Origin: Bryocella elongata
GTDB taxonomy: Bacteria > Acidobacteriota > Terriglobia > Terriglobales > Acidobacteriaceae
Direction of reading: 5' to 3'
Assembly (NCBI RefSeq): GCF_900108185.1
Contig: NZ_FNVA01000005.1
Location: forward strand, 372,001-436,000
DNA length: 64,000 nucleotides
The translations under genes and the position numbers were made by a program. Of this stretch, positions 25,677 through 33,956 are shown piece after piece; the stretch's first letter is position 1, and every line of letters begins with the position of its first letter. The notes under the pieces are model-generated. The model was not told the DNA's origin and searched no databases. It saw nothing but the letters and a program-made list of their open reading frames with translations.

Positions 25677-25730
25677 GAAGCGGCTACCGGCGAAGCCGCT
25701 AACGCAACGCGCCAACGGCGTAGCCGCTTC
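25677..25730. repeat. Palindromic cluster between the antitoxin and uvrC-like genes
   Basis: GAAGCGGCTA (25677-25686) and TAGCCGCTTC (25721-25730) are perfect 10-base inverted arms. Between them are further GGCGAAGCCGC and GGCGTAGCC units that can pair in several ways. It lies between two divergent leaderless-type promoters. It may be a repeat element or a regulatory site, possibly the antitoxin operator. Confidence 0.5.
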
Positions 25731-25734
25731 CAAC

Positions 25735-25740
25735 TACAAT
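25735..25740 (+). promoter_or_regulatory. -10 box of a likely leaderless transcript (uvrC-like gene)
   Basis: TACAAT ends 7 nt before the GTG at 25748. No Shine-Dalgarno sequence is present. Confidence 0.5.
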
Positions 25741-25747
25741 CCAACCT

Positions 25748-27541
25748 GTGAGCGCGGCCTTCCACTTCGAGCACAACGTCGCCTTCGACCCCGAAGATGC
25801 CGAGCGCATCCTGCGCCAGGTGCCTGCTGCCGCGGGCGTCTTCGCTCTCCGTGGCGCCGACGCCTCTGCTGAGCCTTACCTTACCCGTGCCGCAGACATC
25901 CGCCGCCGTCTCAAGCGCCTCCTCGCCCCGCCCGAGCTGAGCGCTGACTCCGGCCAACCCGTGCTGTCGAAACGCCTCAACCTCCGCAACAAGGTCCGCT
26001 TCATCGAGTGGACCCGCACCGGCTCCGAGTTCGAGTCCGTCCTCGTCCTATACTGCGCAACGCGCTCGACATTTGGTGCTGAGGCTGCTCGCAAACGCCT
26101 CCGCCTGCACGCGCCCTACTTCCTCCGCATCACCCAGACCAACGCCTACCCGCGCGTCTACGCGACCAACAAGCTCTCCAAGCGCAGCCTCGCCGAGTTC
26201 ATCGGCCCCTACCCTTCACGTGCCGCCGCCGAGCGCCACTGCGACGCCGTCCTCGAGCTCTTCAAGCTCCGCCGCTGCTACGAGGACCTCGCGCCCTATC
26301 CCGACCATCCCGGCTGCGTCTACGGCGAGATGGGCAAGTGCCTCCGCCCCTGCCAGCAGGCCTGCACCGACGCCGACTATCGTGCCGAGGCCGATAAGGT
26401 CGCCGCCTTCTTCACCACGCGCGGCGAGTCCATGCTCACCCGGCTCGCCGCCGACCGCGACGCCGCCAGCGAGGCCATGGACTTCGAGCGAGCCGCCGCC
26501 CTCCACGCCCAGTACGAAAAGGCCCGCGCCGCTGCCAACCTCGCCGACGAAATCGTCCGCCCCGCCCCTGACCTCCGCGCCCTCATCGTCCAGAAGGCCG
26601 CGCCTGCCAATCTCGAACCGGCTGTCGACTCCCCGCAAAATGTGTCATCTCGACCGGAGGCCGCGCTCTTTGCGGACGCAGCGGAGAGACCTGCATCTCC
26701 GGCCGCACCTGCCTCGCAGGACAGCAGCCTCGACGCCGCGATCTTCCTCTTCGAACGCGGCCGCATCCTCGGCCCCGCTCGACTCTCCACCCTCGGCGTC
26801 CGCGCCGTCCGCGAACAAACCGCCGTGGGCAGCAGCCTCTTCGCGCAGCCCCTTATGCTCGCCGCCATCCCCCTCGACGAACCAGCTCCCGAGCCGTCCC
26901 AACCTGTGTCATCTCGACCGGAGGCGCAGCGAAGCGAAGCCGAAGTGGAGAGAGCTGCTTCTTCTATGGACTCAGGGTCGGATCTTGGGACCATCACAAA
27001 TCCGGGTGCCCCAGAGCCTGCCCTGAGCTCGTCGAAGGGTCTCGATTCTGAGACGCGGGTTCCCGCACAACCCACACCGTTCCCGGCAGTCCCCCCTGAA
27101 CCCTGGGCCCTGGGCGCTAAACCCTCGGCCCTCACCCTGTCCCCCGAAGACCGAGCCCGCGCCGTCCTCGCCGACCTCCACGCTCAGGCCGAGTCTGCCG
27201 GCGACCCCGAGATCTCCGAGCGCTGCGACTTCCTCTCCCTCTTCCGCCGCTGGTACTACCGCCCCGAAAGGCAGCGATCCGGCGAGCCCTTCCTGCCCAA
27301 CGCAGCAGGGGAGTGGCCCATCCGCCGCATCCTCAACGCCGCCGCCCGCGCCGTCCTCGGCCCACCCGCCGAGCTCCCACCCGTCCAGCGAGAAGCCGCC
27401 AAAGAACTCACCAAAGACCTCAAGACCCGCACCCTCCACGAAGGCCGCGAAGGCGTAGAGCGCACTGTCCCCGTCCTGCCCAAGCGAAGCCGTCGAGGTA
27501 AAGCTGTCCTGCCATCTCAGGTTGTCGAGGAGTCCCAGTGA
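25748..27541 (+). CDS. UvrC-like protein with degenerate GIY-YIG domain and in-frame repeat inserts
   Basis: A 597-residue relative of excinuclease subunit UvrC. The N-terminal GIY-YIG nuclease domain is degenerate: the motif is GVF at 30-32 and PYLTRA at 43-48 instead of GVY...YVGKA, so nuclease activity is doubtful. FIGPYPSRAAAERHCDAVLELFKLRRC (family fold) and the Cys cluster PGCVYGEMGKCLRPCQQAC (residues 189-206) are kept, as is a UVR-like helix near 238-260. The RNase H-like and HhH domains of true UvrC are not recognisable in the C-terminal part. Residues 298-318 and 386-464 are encoded by dispersed repeats. GTG start, leaderless-type promoter. The stop overlaps the DUF4262 start. Function unknown. 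Confidence 0.75.
   Translation: MSAAFHFEHNVAFDPEDAERILRQVPAAAGVFALRGADASAEPYLTRAADIRRRLKRLLAPPELSADSGQPVLSKRLNLRNKVRFIEWTRTGSEFESVLVLYCATRSTFGAEAARKRLRLHAPYFLRITQTNAYPRVYATNKLSKRSLAEFIGPYPSRAAAERHCDAVLELFKLRRCYEDLAPYPDHPGCVYGEMGKCLRPCQQACTDADYRAEADKVAAFFTTRGESMLTRLAADRDAASEAMDFERAAALHAQYEKARAAANLADEIVRPAPDLRALIVQKAAPANLEPAVDSPQNVSSRPEAALFADAAERPASPAAPASQDSSLDAAIFLFERGRILGPARLSTLGVRAVREQTAVGSSLFAQPLMLAAIPLDEPAPEPSQPVSSRPEAQRSEAEVERAASSMDSGSDLGTITNPGAPEPALSSSKGLDSETRVPAQPTPFPAVPPEPWALGAKPSALTLSPEDRARAVLADLHAQAESAGDPEISERCDFLSLFRRWYYRPERQRSGEPFLPNAAGEWPIRRILNAAARAVLGPPAELPPVQREAAKELTKDLKTRTLHEGREGVERTVPVLPKRSRRGKAVLPSQVVEESQ
26638..26701 (+). repeat. VSSRPE-type palindromic repeat inside the uvrC-like gene (site 1)
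   Basis: About 64 bases beginning TGTGTCATCTCGACCGGAGG and ending GAGAGACCTGCATCTCC, in frame as NVSSRPE...ERPASP. Internal complementarity includes CCGC/GCGG and TCTC/GAGA. The same element is inside lhr at 37761, 38866 and 40209. Confidence 0.85.
26904..27141 (+). repeat. Repeat mosaic inside the uvrC-like gene (site 2)
   Basis: Three different elements in a row. 26904-26963 is a VSSRPE-type copy. 27002-27067 is a GGGTGCCCCA...TCTGAGACG element like that at 40271 in lhr, but with a CTGCCCTGAGCTCGTCGAAG unit nested in it. 27093-27141 is a GGGCCCTG-type repeat. All are read in frame (residues 386-464) without a stop. Confidence 0.75.
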
Positions 27542-28425
27542 GTTTCACTACAAGTCGCATCGCTCGGTGGCGCGCCGAAGAAACACGGGGGAGCTTCCTC
27601 AAGACACTGGATCGTATCGAGTCCACAGGATTGGAGGTGTGGAGCGTTGGCGAATCCAGCTCACATCCAGACTCCTTCTCATACACCGTAGGTGTCTTTG
27701 ACACCTGCGGTCAGCCCGAGCTTCTTTCCGTTGCGCTCGCCCCAAGTGGGGCGCTCAAAGCAATGAACCGCGCCGCAGAGCTCCTTCGCGAGGGCGCTGA
27801 CCTCACCCATGGACCGATATCCGGCATCCTCGGCAACGTGGATGTGGTTTTTCGGCCGGTCGATCCAAAGTGGCTTCCGAACGTCATGCTTCGCACCAAC
27901 TGGTATTACGGGGGCGAAGCTTTCCCAGTGCTCCAACTCATCTACCCAGACGCCGCGAATCGGTTTCCTTGGGATGACGATTTCGATTCAGACTACGCGC
28001 AGCCCCTATTGCAACCGGGGCAACCCGAAGGGGAGCTGGAACGGCGGTTCTGGTATAGCAACGAACCAAAGTCGGATCGCCACGGACTCTCGCCCGGATA
28101 CCTCGCCGACTGGCCCTTTCCCGACGATCCCCACACGAACTCCTACCTCACGAAGACTGTCAACGATGGTGAAGAGCCCGTCACCTATGTCTCGCACGAC
28201 GCCGACGACGGTGCCTGGCAGTTTCTCGGCGACAAGATGTCCGATGGCGGAGGCCCAGTGCTCTCCTGCCTCCATCACCCCATCGACAAAGACCCTACGT
28301 TGCGCCAACTGCACGACCTGCCCCACGGCTGGTACGCGATGCGCGACCATGTCGGCGCTCCCTGGAAGAGGTTCGAAAGTCCTGCCCAGGAAGACGAGCC
28401 TGATGCCGATGGGCAGCCGGACTGA
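27538..28425 (+). CDS. DUF4262 domain protein with DUF2185-like C-terminus
   Basis: A 295-residue cytoplasmic protein. Residues of about 15-130 match DUF4262: GLEVWSVGESSSHPDSFSYTVGVF, then GQPELLSVAL and HGPISGILGNVDVVFRPV. The C-terminal part (YVSHDADDGAWQFLGDKMSDG, then LPHGWYAMRD) resembles DUF2185/Imm33-type domains, some of which are immunity proteins. The role is unknown. The GTG overlaps the uvrC-like stop (GTGA) and has GAGGAG upstream, so the two are coupled. Codon use is less G/C-biased at third positions than in neighbours, which may mean transfer. Confidence 0.72.
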   Translation: MSFTTSRIARWRAEETRGSFLKTLDRIESTGLEVWSVGESSSHPDSFSYTVGVFDTCGQPELLSVALAPSGALKAMNRAAELLREGADLTHGPISGILGNVDVVFRPVDPKWLPNVMLRTNWYYGGEAFPVLQLIYPDAANRFPWDDDFDSDYAQPLLQPGQPEGELERRFWYSNEPKSDRHGLSPGYLADWPFPDDPHTNSYLTKTVNDGEEPVTYVSHDADDGAWQFLGDKMSDGGGPVLSCLHHPIDKDPTLRQLHDLPHGWYAMRDHVGAPWKRFESPAQEDEPDADGQPD

Positions 28426-28492
28426 TAACCCTCATCCGCAATTTGTCCGCAAGGGATGCTCCATGGCTTGAGCCTTCCGGGGCCACCTCAAA

Positions 28493-28891
28493 TCATCCCC
28501 GATGCGCAAACGCCGCCGATGGCCCCGCCTCAGCCTCATCGCCAGGGCCACCGATCTCCATTGCTGCGATCAGCCCATCGACCATCGTGAAGGTGTGCAC
28601 CACCTCGCCGTCCCAAAGCACATCTTCTGCGAGGCTTTTCACGAGCTGGTGCACGCGCACAAGCACCTTGCCGTCATCTCCCTCACTCATGGCCGTCGGC
28701 GTCACATGCGGATCAAACTCGCTCCACTGCCGTGTCCAATAGGCGCGAATCTCATCCTTTCCGACGACCGTCCCACCCTCGGAAGCCTTCGGCCAGCTCA
28801 CATCCTCTGTCATCAGGGTCAGTGCGCCGTCGATATCCCGCGCGTTGAACGCCGTGTATGCCTGCTCGATCACACTCTTCGTGTCTGCCAT
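28493..28891 (-). CDS. NTF2-like/SnoaL-like protein
   Basis: A 132-residue single-domain protein of the NTF2-like fold. It starts KSVIEQAYTAFNARDIDGAL followed by TLMTEDVSWP, and has EGGTVVGKDEIRAYWTRQW and HTFTMVDGLIAAMEI, all typical of SnoaL-like/DUF4440-related proteins with a small hydrophobic pocket. Substrate unknown; some are isomerases or hydrolases. Single gene, divergent from rpe. Confidence 0.83.
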   Translation of the reverse strand: MADTKSVIEQAYTAFNARDIDGALTLMTEDVSWPKASEGGTVVGKDEIRAYWTRQWSEFDPHVTPTAMSEGDDGKVLVRVHQLVKSLAEDVLWDGEVVHTFTMVDGLIAAMEIGGPGDEAEAGPSAAFAHRG

Positions 28892-28993
28892 GGAACCCCC
28901 TCAGCGTCCTGGAACGCACGGCCCATTATCCCGCCCGTGCACATCCTTGCGGTTGAACGCCATGCATCCCCCCGCTGCTAAACTGAAGGCCTC

Positions 28994-29674
28994 ATGATCG
29001 AGCTGGCCTTCTCCATCCTTGCTGCGGACTTCGCGCATCTCGCCGACGAAATTGCCACCGCCGAGCGCGGCGGCGGCACCATTGTCCACGTTGACGTGAT
29101 GGACGGCCACTTCGTCCCCAACATCACCTTCGGGCCGCCCGTGGTCAAGGCCATCCGCCCGGTCACGAAGCTTCCCCTCGACTGCCACCTGATGATCGAG
29201 GATCCCGACGCCTTCATCCCCGACTTCGCCAAGGCCGGCGCCGACATGATCTCCGTGCAGATCGAGGCCTGCCGTCACCTCAATCGCACTCTGCAGCACA
29301 TCACCGACAACGGCATGCTCGCGGGCGTTGTCCTCAACCCCGCCACGCCCATCGAGATGCTCGTCGAGGTGCTGCCCATGGTGCACCACGTCCTCGTCAT
29401 GAGCGTGAACCCCGGCTTCGGCGGCCAGAAGTTCCTCCCGCGCTCGGTCGCCCGCATCGCGCACCTCGCCCGTCTGCGCACCGAGATGGGCCTCAACTAT
29501 CGCATCGAGGTCGATGGCGGCGTCGCTGACGACACCGTGGCCAGCGTCGTTCAGGCCGGAGCCGACATGCTGGTCGCCGGATCCGCCATCTTCGAGCCCG
29601 GCAAGACCGAGGAGAACGCCAAGCGCTTTCTCGAGATCGCCCGCGCCGCCGATCCGGCGTCGCTCATCGCGTAG
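28994..29674 (+). CDS. rpe: Ribulose-phosphate 3-epimerase
   Basis: A 226-residue TIM-barrel enzyme interconverting ribulose-5-phosphate and xylulose-5-phosphate. Family motifs: LAFSILAADFAHLADEI, HVDVMDGHFVPNITFGPPVV (metal and catalytic Asp), LDCHLMIEDPD, MSVNPGFGGQKF and IEVDGGVADDTV. Length is normal. The ATG at 28994 has AAGG 6 nt upstream. It links to the zwf-pgl genes at the window start functionally, though it is not adjacent. It overlaps the end of the convergent RHS-like gene by 11 bases. Confidence 0.95.
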   Translation: MIELAFSILAADFAHLADEIATAERGGGTIVHVDVMDGHFVPNITFGPPVVKAIRPVTKLPLDCHLMIEDPDAFIPDFAKAGADMISVQIEACRHLNRTLQHITDNGMLAGVVLNPATPIEMLVEVLPMVHHVLVMSVNPGFGGQKFLPRSVARIAHLARLRTEMGLNYRIEVDGGVADDTVASVVQAGADMLVAGSAIFEPGKTEENAKRFLEIARAADPASLIA

Positions 29675-31568
29675 GGGCTCCGTTGCGTCCTGAGGGGACT
29701 GCAGCGTCCACCGCGTGAAGTACCCCGCCGCCGCCCTTCCATAGGTCCACCCGGAATCTCCGGCTGCCCAGCTGGAGATTCACCTGCGTGATCTGTCCGT
29801 TGCTACCCAGCAGAGTGTCGAAGGTGTTCACCGTCCCATCGGCAAGCTTTTGCGATCGTGGATAGCCGGTCTTCGAGTCGTATGCCATCTCCATCTGCGC
29901 CGCCTGCTTCTGCGTCGTGGCCTGCGCATTCGCCTGGAACCTCAGCAGGTGGCCGGCCTTGTCGTACGTGTACGCGTGCGTCTCGCCACTGGGAAAGAGC
30001 ACGCTCTCCAGCTGGTCCGCAGCGTTATAGGTGTAGCTCACCTTGCGCCCCAGGTTATCGGTCGCTGAGACGATGTCTCTCTGGCCGTTGTACTTGAGCT
30101 CCAGCCATCTTCCATCCGACGCCTGCGCCCGCGCCAGCTCGCGATTCACCGCGTCCCGCTCCATGCGAATGCTGTGTCCGTTGCCGTCCTCCACGGCATC
30201 GAGATAGCACACCGTCGAGTCATCGCAGGGCAGATACCACTCCCGCTCGCCGTCATAACGCGCCAGCACAAAGCGGCTTCGCCCGCCGACCCAATCCATC
30301 CTTTGCTCATAGCCGGAGTCGTACTCATCCACCCAGTGGTTCCACTGCAGGATATTCAGCCAAGTCGGCAGCCGCTTCAGCCACACGGTGCTTTGCGCAT
30401 CCACCACCTCGATCTGCCGCATCGCGTCGGAGGTCGCAAGGTACCGGTCGTAGTCGTTGTCTCCGCTCACGCCAAAGCCGTTCGTCTTCTGCCAGTCGCT
30501 TCGCATCGACCTCCCGAAGCGCAACGGGATCGGTCCCGGCTGGTAGAGGTCTACATGCCGAACCGACATCACCTGCTGTTCGAGGTTGACCTCGAAGGTC
30601 TCCACCGATTCGTCGGCCTCATCGGTGGGCAGGTCGCCACACTCGCGGACTTGCTCACCGGTGGCATCCACCGTCCCCGTCTTCGCCGAATACGAGACGT
30701 ACACGCACGGTTCGCGAAAGAATTTTCCGCTGCCGCTCTCGACCGGATCGAGGTCCGAAGCGAAGATCTCCGTCGCGGGAATGTCCGGGTCGAAGTTCCA
30801 GTACAGCAGGCTGGTGCGATCGAAGTTCAGCGGCAGGTGCCAGTGCAACACGCCGATGTCCCGCAGCAGCGAGCGCTCCATCCGCATCCTGAGCTTGGCT
30901 ACTTCCGTATTGTGCCGATCCAGGGCTCGTCGTGACCGCGAAGCGTCCAGCTCAGCCGTCGAGACGATCGCGTACCCGTCCTCCCGCCGTGCCGTGATGC
31001 TGAAGTTTCCGCGGGACACGATGTTGTAGACCGGAGCGTCGGTCACCCCAATCACGGTCGCATCCTTCTCTCCGGCGATCTCGGGCTTTGCCTGCCGGAT
31101 GGAATCCATCAGGAGCTGCGCGCCGTACTGTCTGCGGCTGCCGTTCCATGCTCTCGTATCGAGTGGCATCGGCTCCGTCACCACCACCTCCAGCGCATAC
31201 TTGTTACGCAGCTGCAGTGCGAACTCTTCCAGAGAGTACCGGCCTGACAGCCGTCCCAGAGGAACAAAATAGATCCGGCCTGTTCCGGACAGCGCCGACA
31301 TCGGAGCAATCTCGCCTCTGTGGACCAGCAGCGACGACCGCGCCTCGGAGCCGATGTTGGCCAAATCACCAAGAAACCGGAGGACTCCCCAGATCAGCCC
31401 CGCCGTCAGTCCGAGGTACATGAGGACCGCTGCGGCGATCTGCACGCCGAGAATCTTCCAGAACGGCCGCCGTGGCCCTCGCGGGGAGAAGAACCCGCCC
31501 GGGTCGTCGCCCGGAGGGTTGCGGAACTGGTAGGTCGGCTGGGCGTCTGGAGCTCTGTAGGTGGCCAC
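29664..31568 (-). CDS. Membrane-anchored RHS/YD-repeat-like protein
   Basis: A 634-residue protein. It has a Pro-rich cytoplasmic N-terminus and one TM helix (ILGVQIAAAVLMYLGLTAGL). The next 200 residues look like an envelope domain of unknown type. A DUF6531-like block (QPGPIPLRFGRSMRSDW) leads to a few YD-repeat-like units such as DNLGRKVSYTYNAADQL and SGETHAYTYDKAGHLLRF. The RHS part is short compared with classical RHS toxins, and no toxin domain is recognised at the C-terminus. Start chosen at the GTG at 31568, because codon bias upstream drops to non-coding levels although the frame is open to 31856. Function unknown. Confidence 0.65.
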   Translation of the reverse strand: MATYRAPDAQPTYQFRNPPGDDPGGFFSPRGPRRPFWKILGVQIAAAVLMYLGLTAGLIWGVLRFLGDLANIGSEARSSLLVHRGEIAPMSALSGTGRIYFVPLGRLSGRYSLEEFALQLRNKYALEVVVTEPMPLDTRAWNGSRRQYGAQLLMDSIRQAKPEIAGEKDATVIGVTDAPVYNIVSRGNFSITARREDGYAIVSTAELDASRSRRALDRHNTEVAKLRMRMERSLLRDIGVLHWHLPLNFDRTSLLYWNFDPDIPATEIFASDLDPVESGSGKFFREPCVYVSYSAKTGTVDATGEQVRECGDLPTDEADESVETFEVNLEQQVMSVRHVDLYQPGPIPLRFGRSMRSDWQKTNGFGVSGDNDYDRYLATSDAMRQIEVVDAQSTVWLKRLPTWLNILQWNHWVDEYDSGYEQRMDWVGGRSRFVLARYDGEREWYLPCDDSTVCYLDAVEDGNGHSIRMERDAVNRELARAQASDGRWLELKYNGQRDIVSATDNLGRKVSYTYNAADQLESVLFPSGETHAYTYDKAGHLLRFQANAQATTQKQAAQMEMAYDSKTGYPRSQKLADGTVNTFDTLLGSNGQITQVNLQLGSRRFRVDLWKGGGGVLHAVDAAVPSGRNGAPTR

Positions 31569-31873
31569 CGTATCTGTATCGCATCGCCGGCCTGCACGGG
31601 TTATCCCTCGAAGGTCGTAACCGCCTGCCGCCACAGTGCTTCCTGCCCAGGCTGCGGCACACCCGTTCATCGCGCCGCCCCAGGCCACCAAGTCGATCGC
31701 CAAGGCGCGTTGACAACGGCGGCTCCCGCCCGTCCCACATCTACGGGGCTCTGCGGCCCCCTCACTACGCCAACTTTGCCGCCCGGCAGGATGCGATCCC
31801 GGCCATCCGGCGGCTACAATGGACAGGTGTGTCTGCCTTTGCGGGCGGCGCTCCACGAGGTTCCGGAGTCTTC
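31569..31873. other. Divergent intergenic region
   Basis: About 305 bases between the RHS-like gene and the BamD-like gene. A TACAAT at 31815-31820 could be the -10 box of the BamD-like gene with a leader of about 47 nt. Nothing else is recognised. Confidence 0.4.
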
Positions 31874-33847
31874 ATGCGCTTTACGATGTCCAGTTTCTTC
31901 CCCAGCCGCAAGGCAGCCCAGCTTGCTGGTCTGGCCCTGGCTGTGGCCCTTGTCTCCCTGCCGCTGAAGGCTCAGGATGCTGCCGCGCCAGCTTCAACTT
32001 CGCAGCAGACCTCCGGCACCCCGGCCTCTGGCACGTCCTCATCCACTGCTGCGAAGGACGACCAGCCGGCGCCGAAGAAGCATAAGCCCATCTTCGCCCG
32101 CGTCCGCACGCCGGACGAACAGGCCAAGGTTGACCAGGACAAGGCCGAACAGGCGAAGGCGGCTAAGGCCAAGGCTGCAGAGGCCAAGGCCAACGCACCC
32201 AAGGTCGACAAGAAGGACCGCGTCACCCAGACCAAGGACACCCGCCGGGAGATCAAGAAAGAGTCCCGCGACAAGATTCTCGTCGGTAAGGACGCGTCCC
32301 TGCCCGACAAGCAGCTCTACGACAAAGCTCTCGCTCAGGAAAAGAGCGGCCACTTCGACGTAGCTCGCCTCGACCTCCAGACCCTGCTCAACACCTATCC
32401 TGACTCGCAGTACCTGATGCGCGCCAAGCTCGCCGTCGCCGACTGCTGGTACAAGGAAGGCGGCACAGCCTCCCTGACCCAGGCCGAGCAGGAGTACAAC
32501 GACTTCATCACGTTCTTCCCGAACGTCCCCGAAGCCGCCGAAGCCCAGATGCGCATCGGCGACATCTACTTCAAGCAGATGGACGTTCCGGACCGCGATT
32601 ACGCCAAGGCCAACAAGGCCGAAGCGGCGTACCGCACCATGCTCAAGCAGTACCCGGACTCGCCCAAGGAAGTTCGCGACGAGGCTACCCAGAAGCTGCG
32701 CGAGGTGCAGGAGATCCTCGCCACGCGTGAATCTGAGATCGCTGCCTTCTACGCTTCGCACGAGAACTGGGCCGCCACCATCGCCCGCTACGACACCGTC
32801 ATCGACAGCTACCCTCTGTACAGCCACCTCGATGACGCCCTGATCGGCAAGGGCGATGCGTACGCCGCGCAGGCTCGGGCTGTCCGTAATACCCCTACCT
32901 GCGTTCCGAACGTCAAGCCAGTGGGCCCGTGCCTCTCCGAAGACATCAAGGCCCGACTCCTGCAGTATGACGATGGCCTTTCCGCCGATGCCTACCGCAA
33001 GGTCGTGCTCGAGCACGCTGCGGCGCCGCATGTCGAAGACGCCAAGGAGCGCCTCGCGTCGATGGGTCTGCCCATCCCGACGCCGACGGCGGAGCAGGTC
33101 GCCGCGAGCGACGCCCTTGAAGGCAGCCGTGCTCAGTACAACATCCGCCGTCGCCTCGAGCTCCTGATGATGCATCGCCCTGACACCGTCACGGCCGCGC
33201 AGATCGGTGCACCGCCGCTGGACGATCCACCGGCGACCACCGCTCCCAGCATCCTCAAGGAGATTCGTGAGGCCTATACCGCCGCACTGAATCCCAACGC
33301 GCCCAAGCCGGGCGCGGCTCCGAACGCTCCCGTCAGCGATGCTGCAGGGGATACCCCGGCGGCTCCCGCTGCACCTGTCTCGACGGCGGCACCTTCGCTC
33401 TTGGACGTCCCGGGCCCGGGCGGCAGCACCACCGATAGCACGGTCGCTCCGATGACTCCGGCCACGGAAGGTGGCGCCTCCGGAACGGGCGTTGGCGTTG
33501 AGGTTCTTTCGCCCAACGGCGGCAGCTCAGCTCCTGTGACGGCCAAGCCCGCCTTTGCTCCGGCAAGCGACCTGCCTTCAGCTACGGGCAAGGCCGATCC
33601 CAACTTCGGCCTCAAGACCGCGGCTCCAACCAACACCAGCGCGCTGCCGGATGTTGAGAAGCCTGCCGACGCTCCTGACCAGATCAACGAGGCTGCGGGC
33701 AAGCCGCAGGCTGCCCAGGCCGCGGATCAGTCGACCGATGCCAAGGGCAAGAAGAAGAAGACCAAGTCCCCCAAGGAAGACAAGGCCGACGAGTCTTCCA
33801 GCAAGGACAAGAAGAAGAAGGGGCTCGACAAGCTGAACCCGTTCTAA
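31874..33847 (+). CDS. BamD-like outer-membrane assembly TPR protein
   Basis: A 657-residue exported protein. The signal peptide ends near LPLKAQ. A Lys/Ala-rich charged region precedes TPR-like repeats typical of BamD (YfiO): LYDKALAQEKSGHFDVARLDL, then LLNTYPDSQYLMRAKLAVADC, QAEQEYNDFITFFPNVPEAA and RYDTVIDSYPLYSHLDDALIG. The C-terminal 200 residues are Pro/Ala/Ser-rich and end in a Lys tract. BamD is normally about 250 residues and a lipoprotein; this one has no lipobox and is much longer, so it may be a BamD-like scaffold. The ATG at 31874 has GGAG 5 nt upstream. A terminator follows at 33873. Confidence 0.78.
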   Translation: MRFTMSSFFPSRKAAQLAGLALAVALVSLPLKAQDAAAPASTSQQTSGTPASGTSSSTAAKDDQPAPKKHKPIFARVRTPDEQAKVDQDKAEQAKAAKAKAAEAKANAPKVDKKDRVTQTKDTRREIKKESRDKILVGKDASLPDKQLYDKALAQEKSGHFDVARLDLQTLLNTYPDSQYLMRAKLAVADCWYKEGGTASLTQAEQEYNDFITFFPNVPEAAEAQMRIGDIYFKQMDVPDRDYAKANKAEAAYRTMLKQYPDSPKEVRDEATQKLREVQEILATRESEIAAFYASHENWAATIARYDTVIDSYPLYSHLDDALIGKGDAYAAQARAVRNTPTCVPNVKPVGPCLSEDIKARLLQYDDGLSADAYRKVVLEHAAAPHVEDAKERLASMGLPIPTPTAEQVAASDALEGSRAQYNIRRRLELLMMHRPDTVTAAQIGAPPLDDPPATTAPSILKEIREAYTAALNPNAPKPGAAPNAPVSDAAGDTPAAPAAPVSTAAPSLLDVPGPGGSTTDSTVAPMTPATEGGASGTGVGVEVLSPNGGSSAPVTAKPAFAPASDLPSATGKADPNFGLKTAAPTNTSALPDVEKPADAPDQINEAAGKPQAAQAADQSTDAKGKKKKTKSPKEDKADESSSKDKKKKGLDKLNPF

Positions 33848-33872
33848 ACTCAACACGGACTGGCGAAAGAGA

Positions 33873-33910
33873 AGGGGCGCTTTGCCGAAGGGCAGGGCGC
33901 TCCTTTTCGT
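33873..33910 (+). terminator. Rho-independent terminator after the BamD-like gene
   Basis: GGGGCGCTTTGCC and GGCAGGGCGCTCC pair (with G-U pairs) around a GAAG loop and are followed by TTTTCGTT. It lies about 25 bases after the stop codon. Confidence 0.75.
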
Positions 33911-33956
33911 TGGACAGGACACCACGAAGCGCGGAGAGCGCGCAGAGGCAGGAAAT

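Noticed and set aside
30952..31856. N-terminal extension of the RHS-like protein to 31856
   Set aside because: Third-position G/C drops to about half upstream of 31568, so this part is probably not translated.
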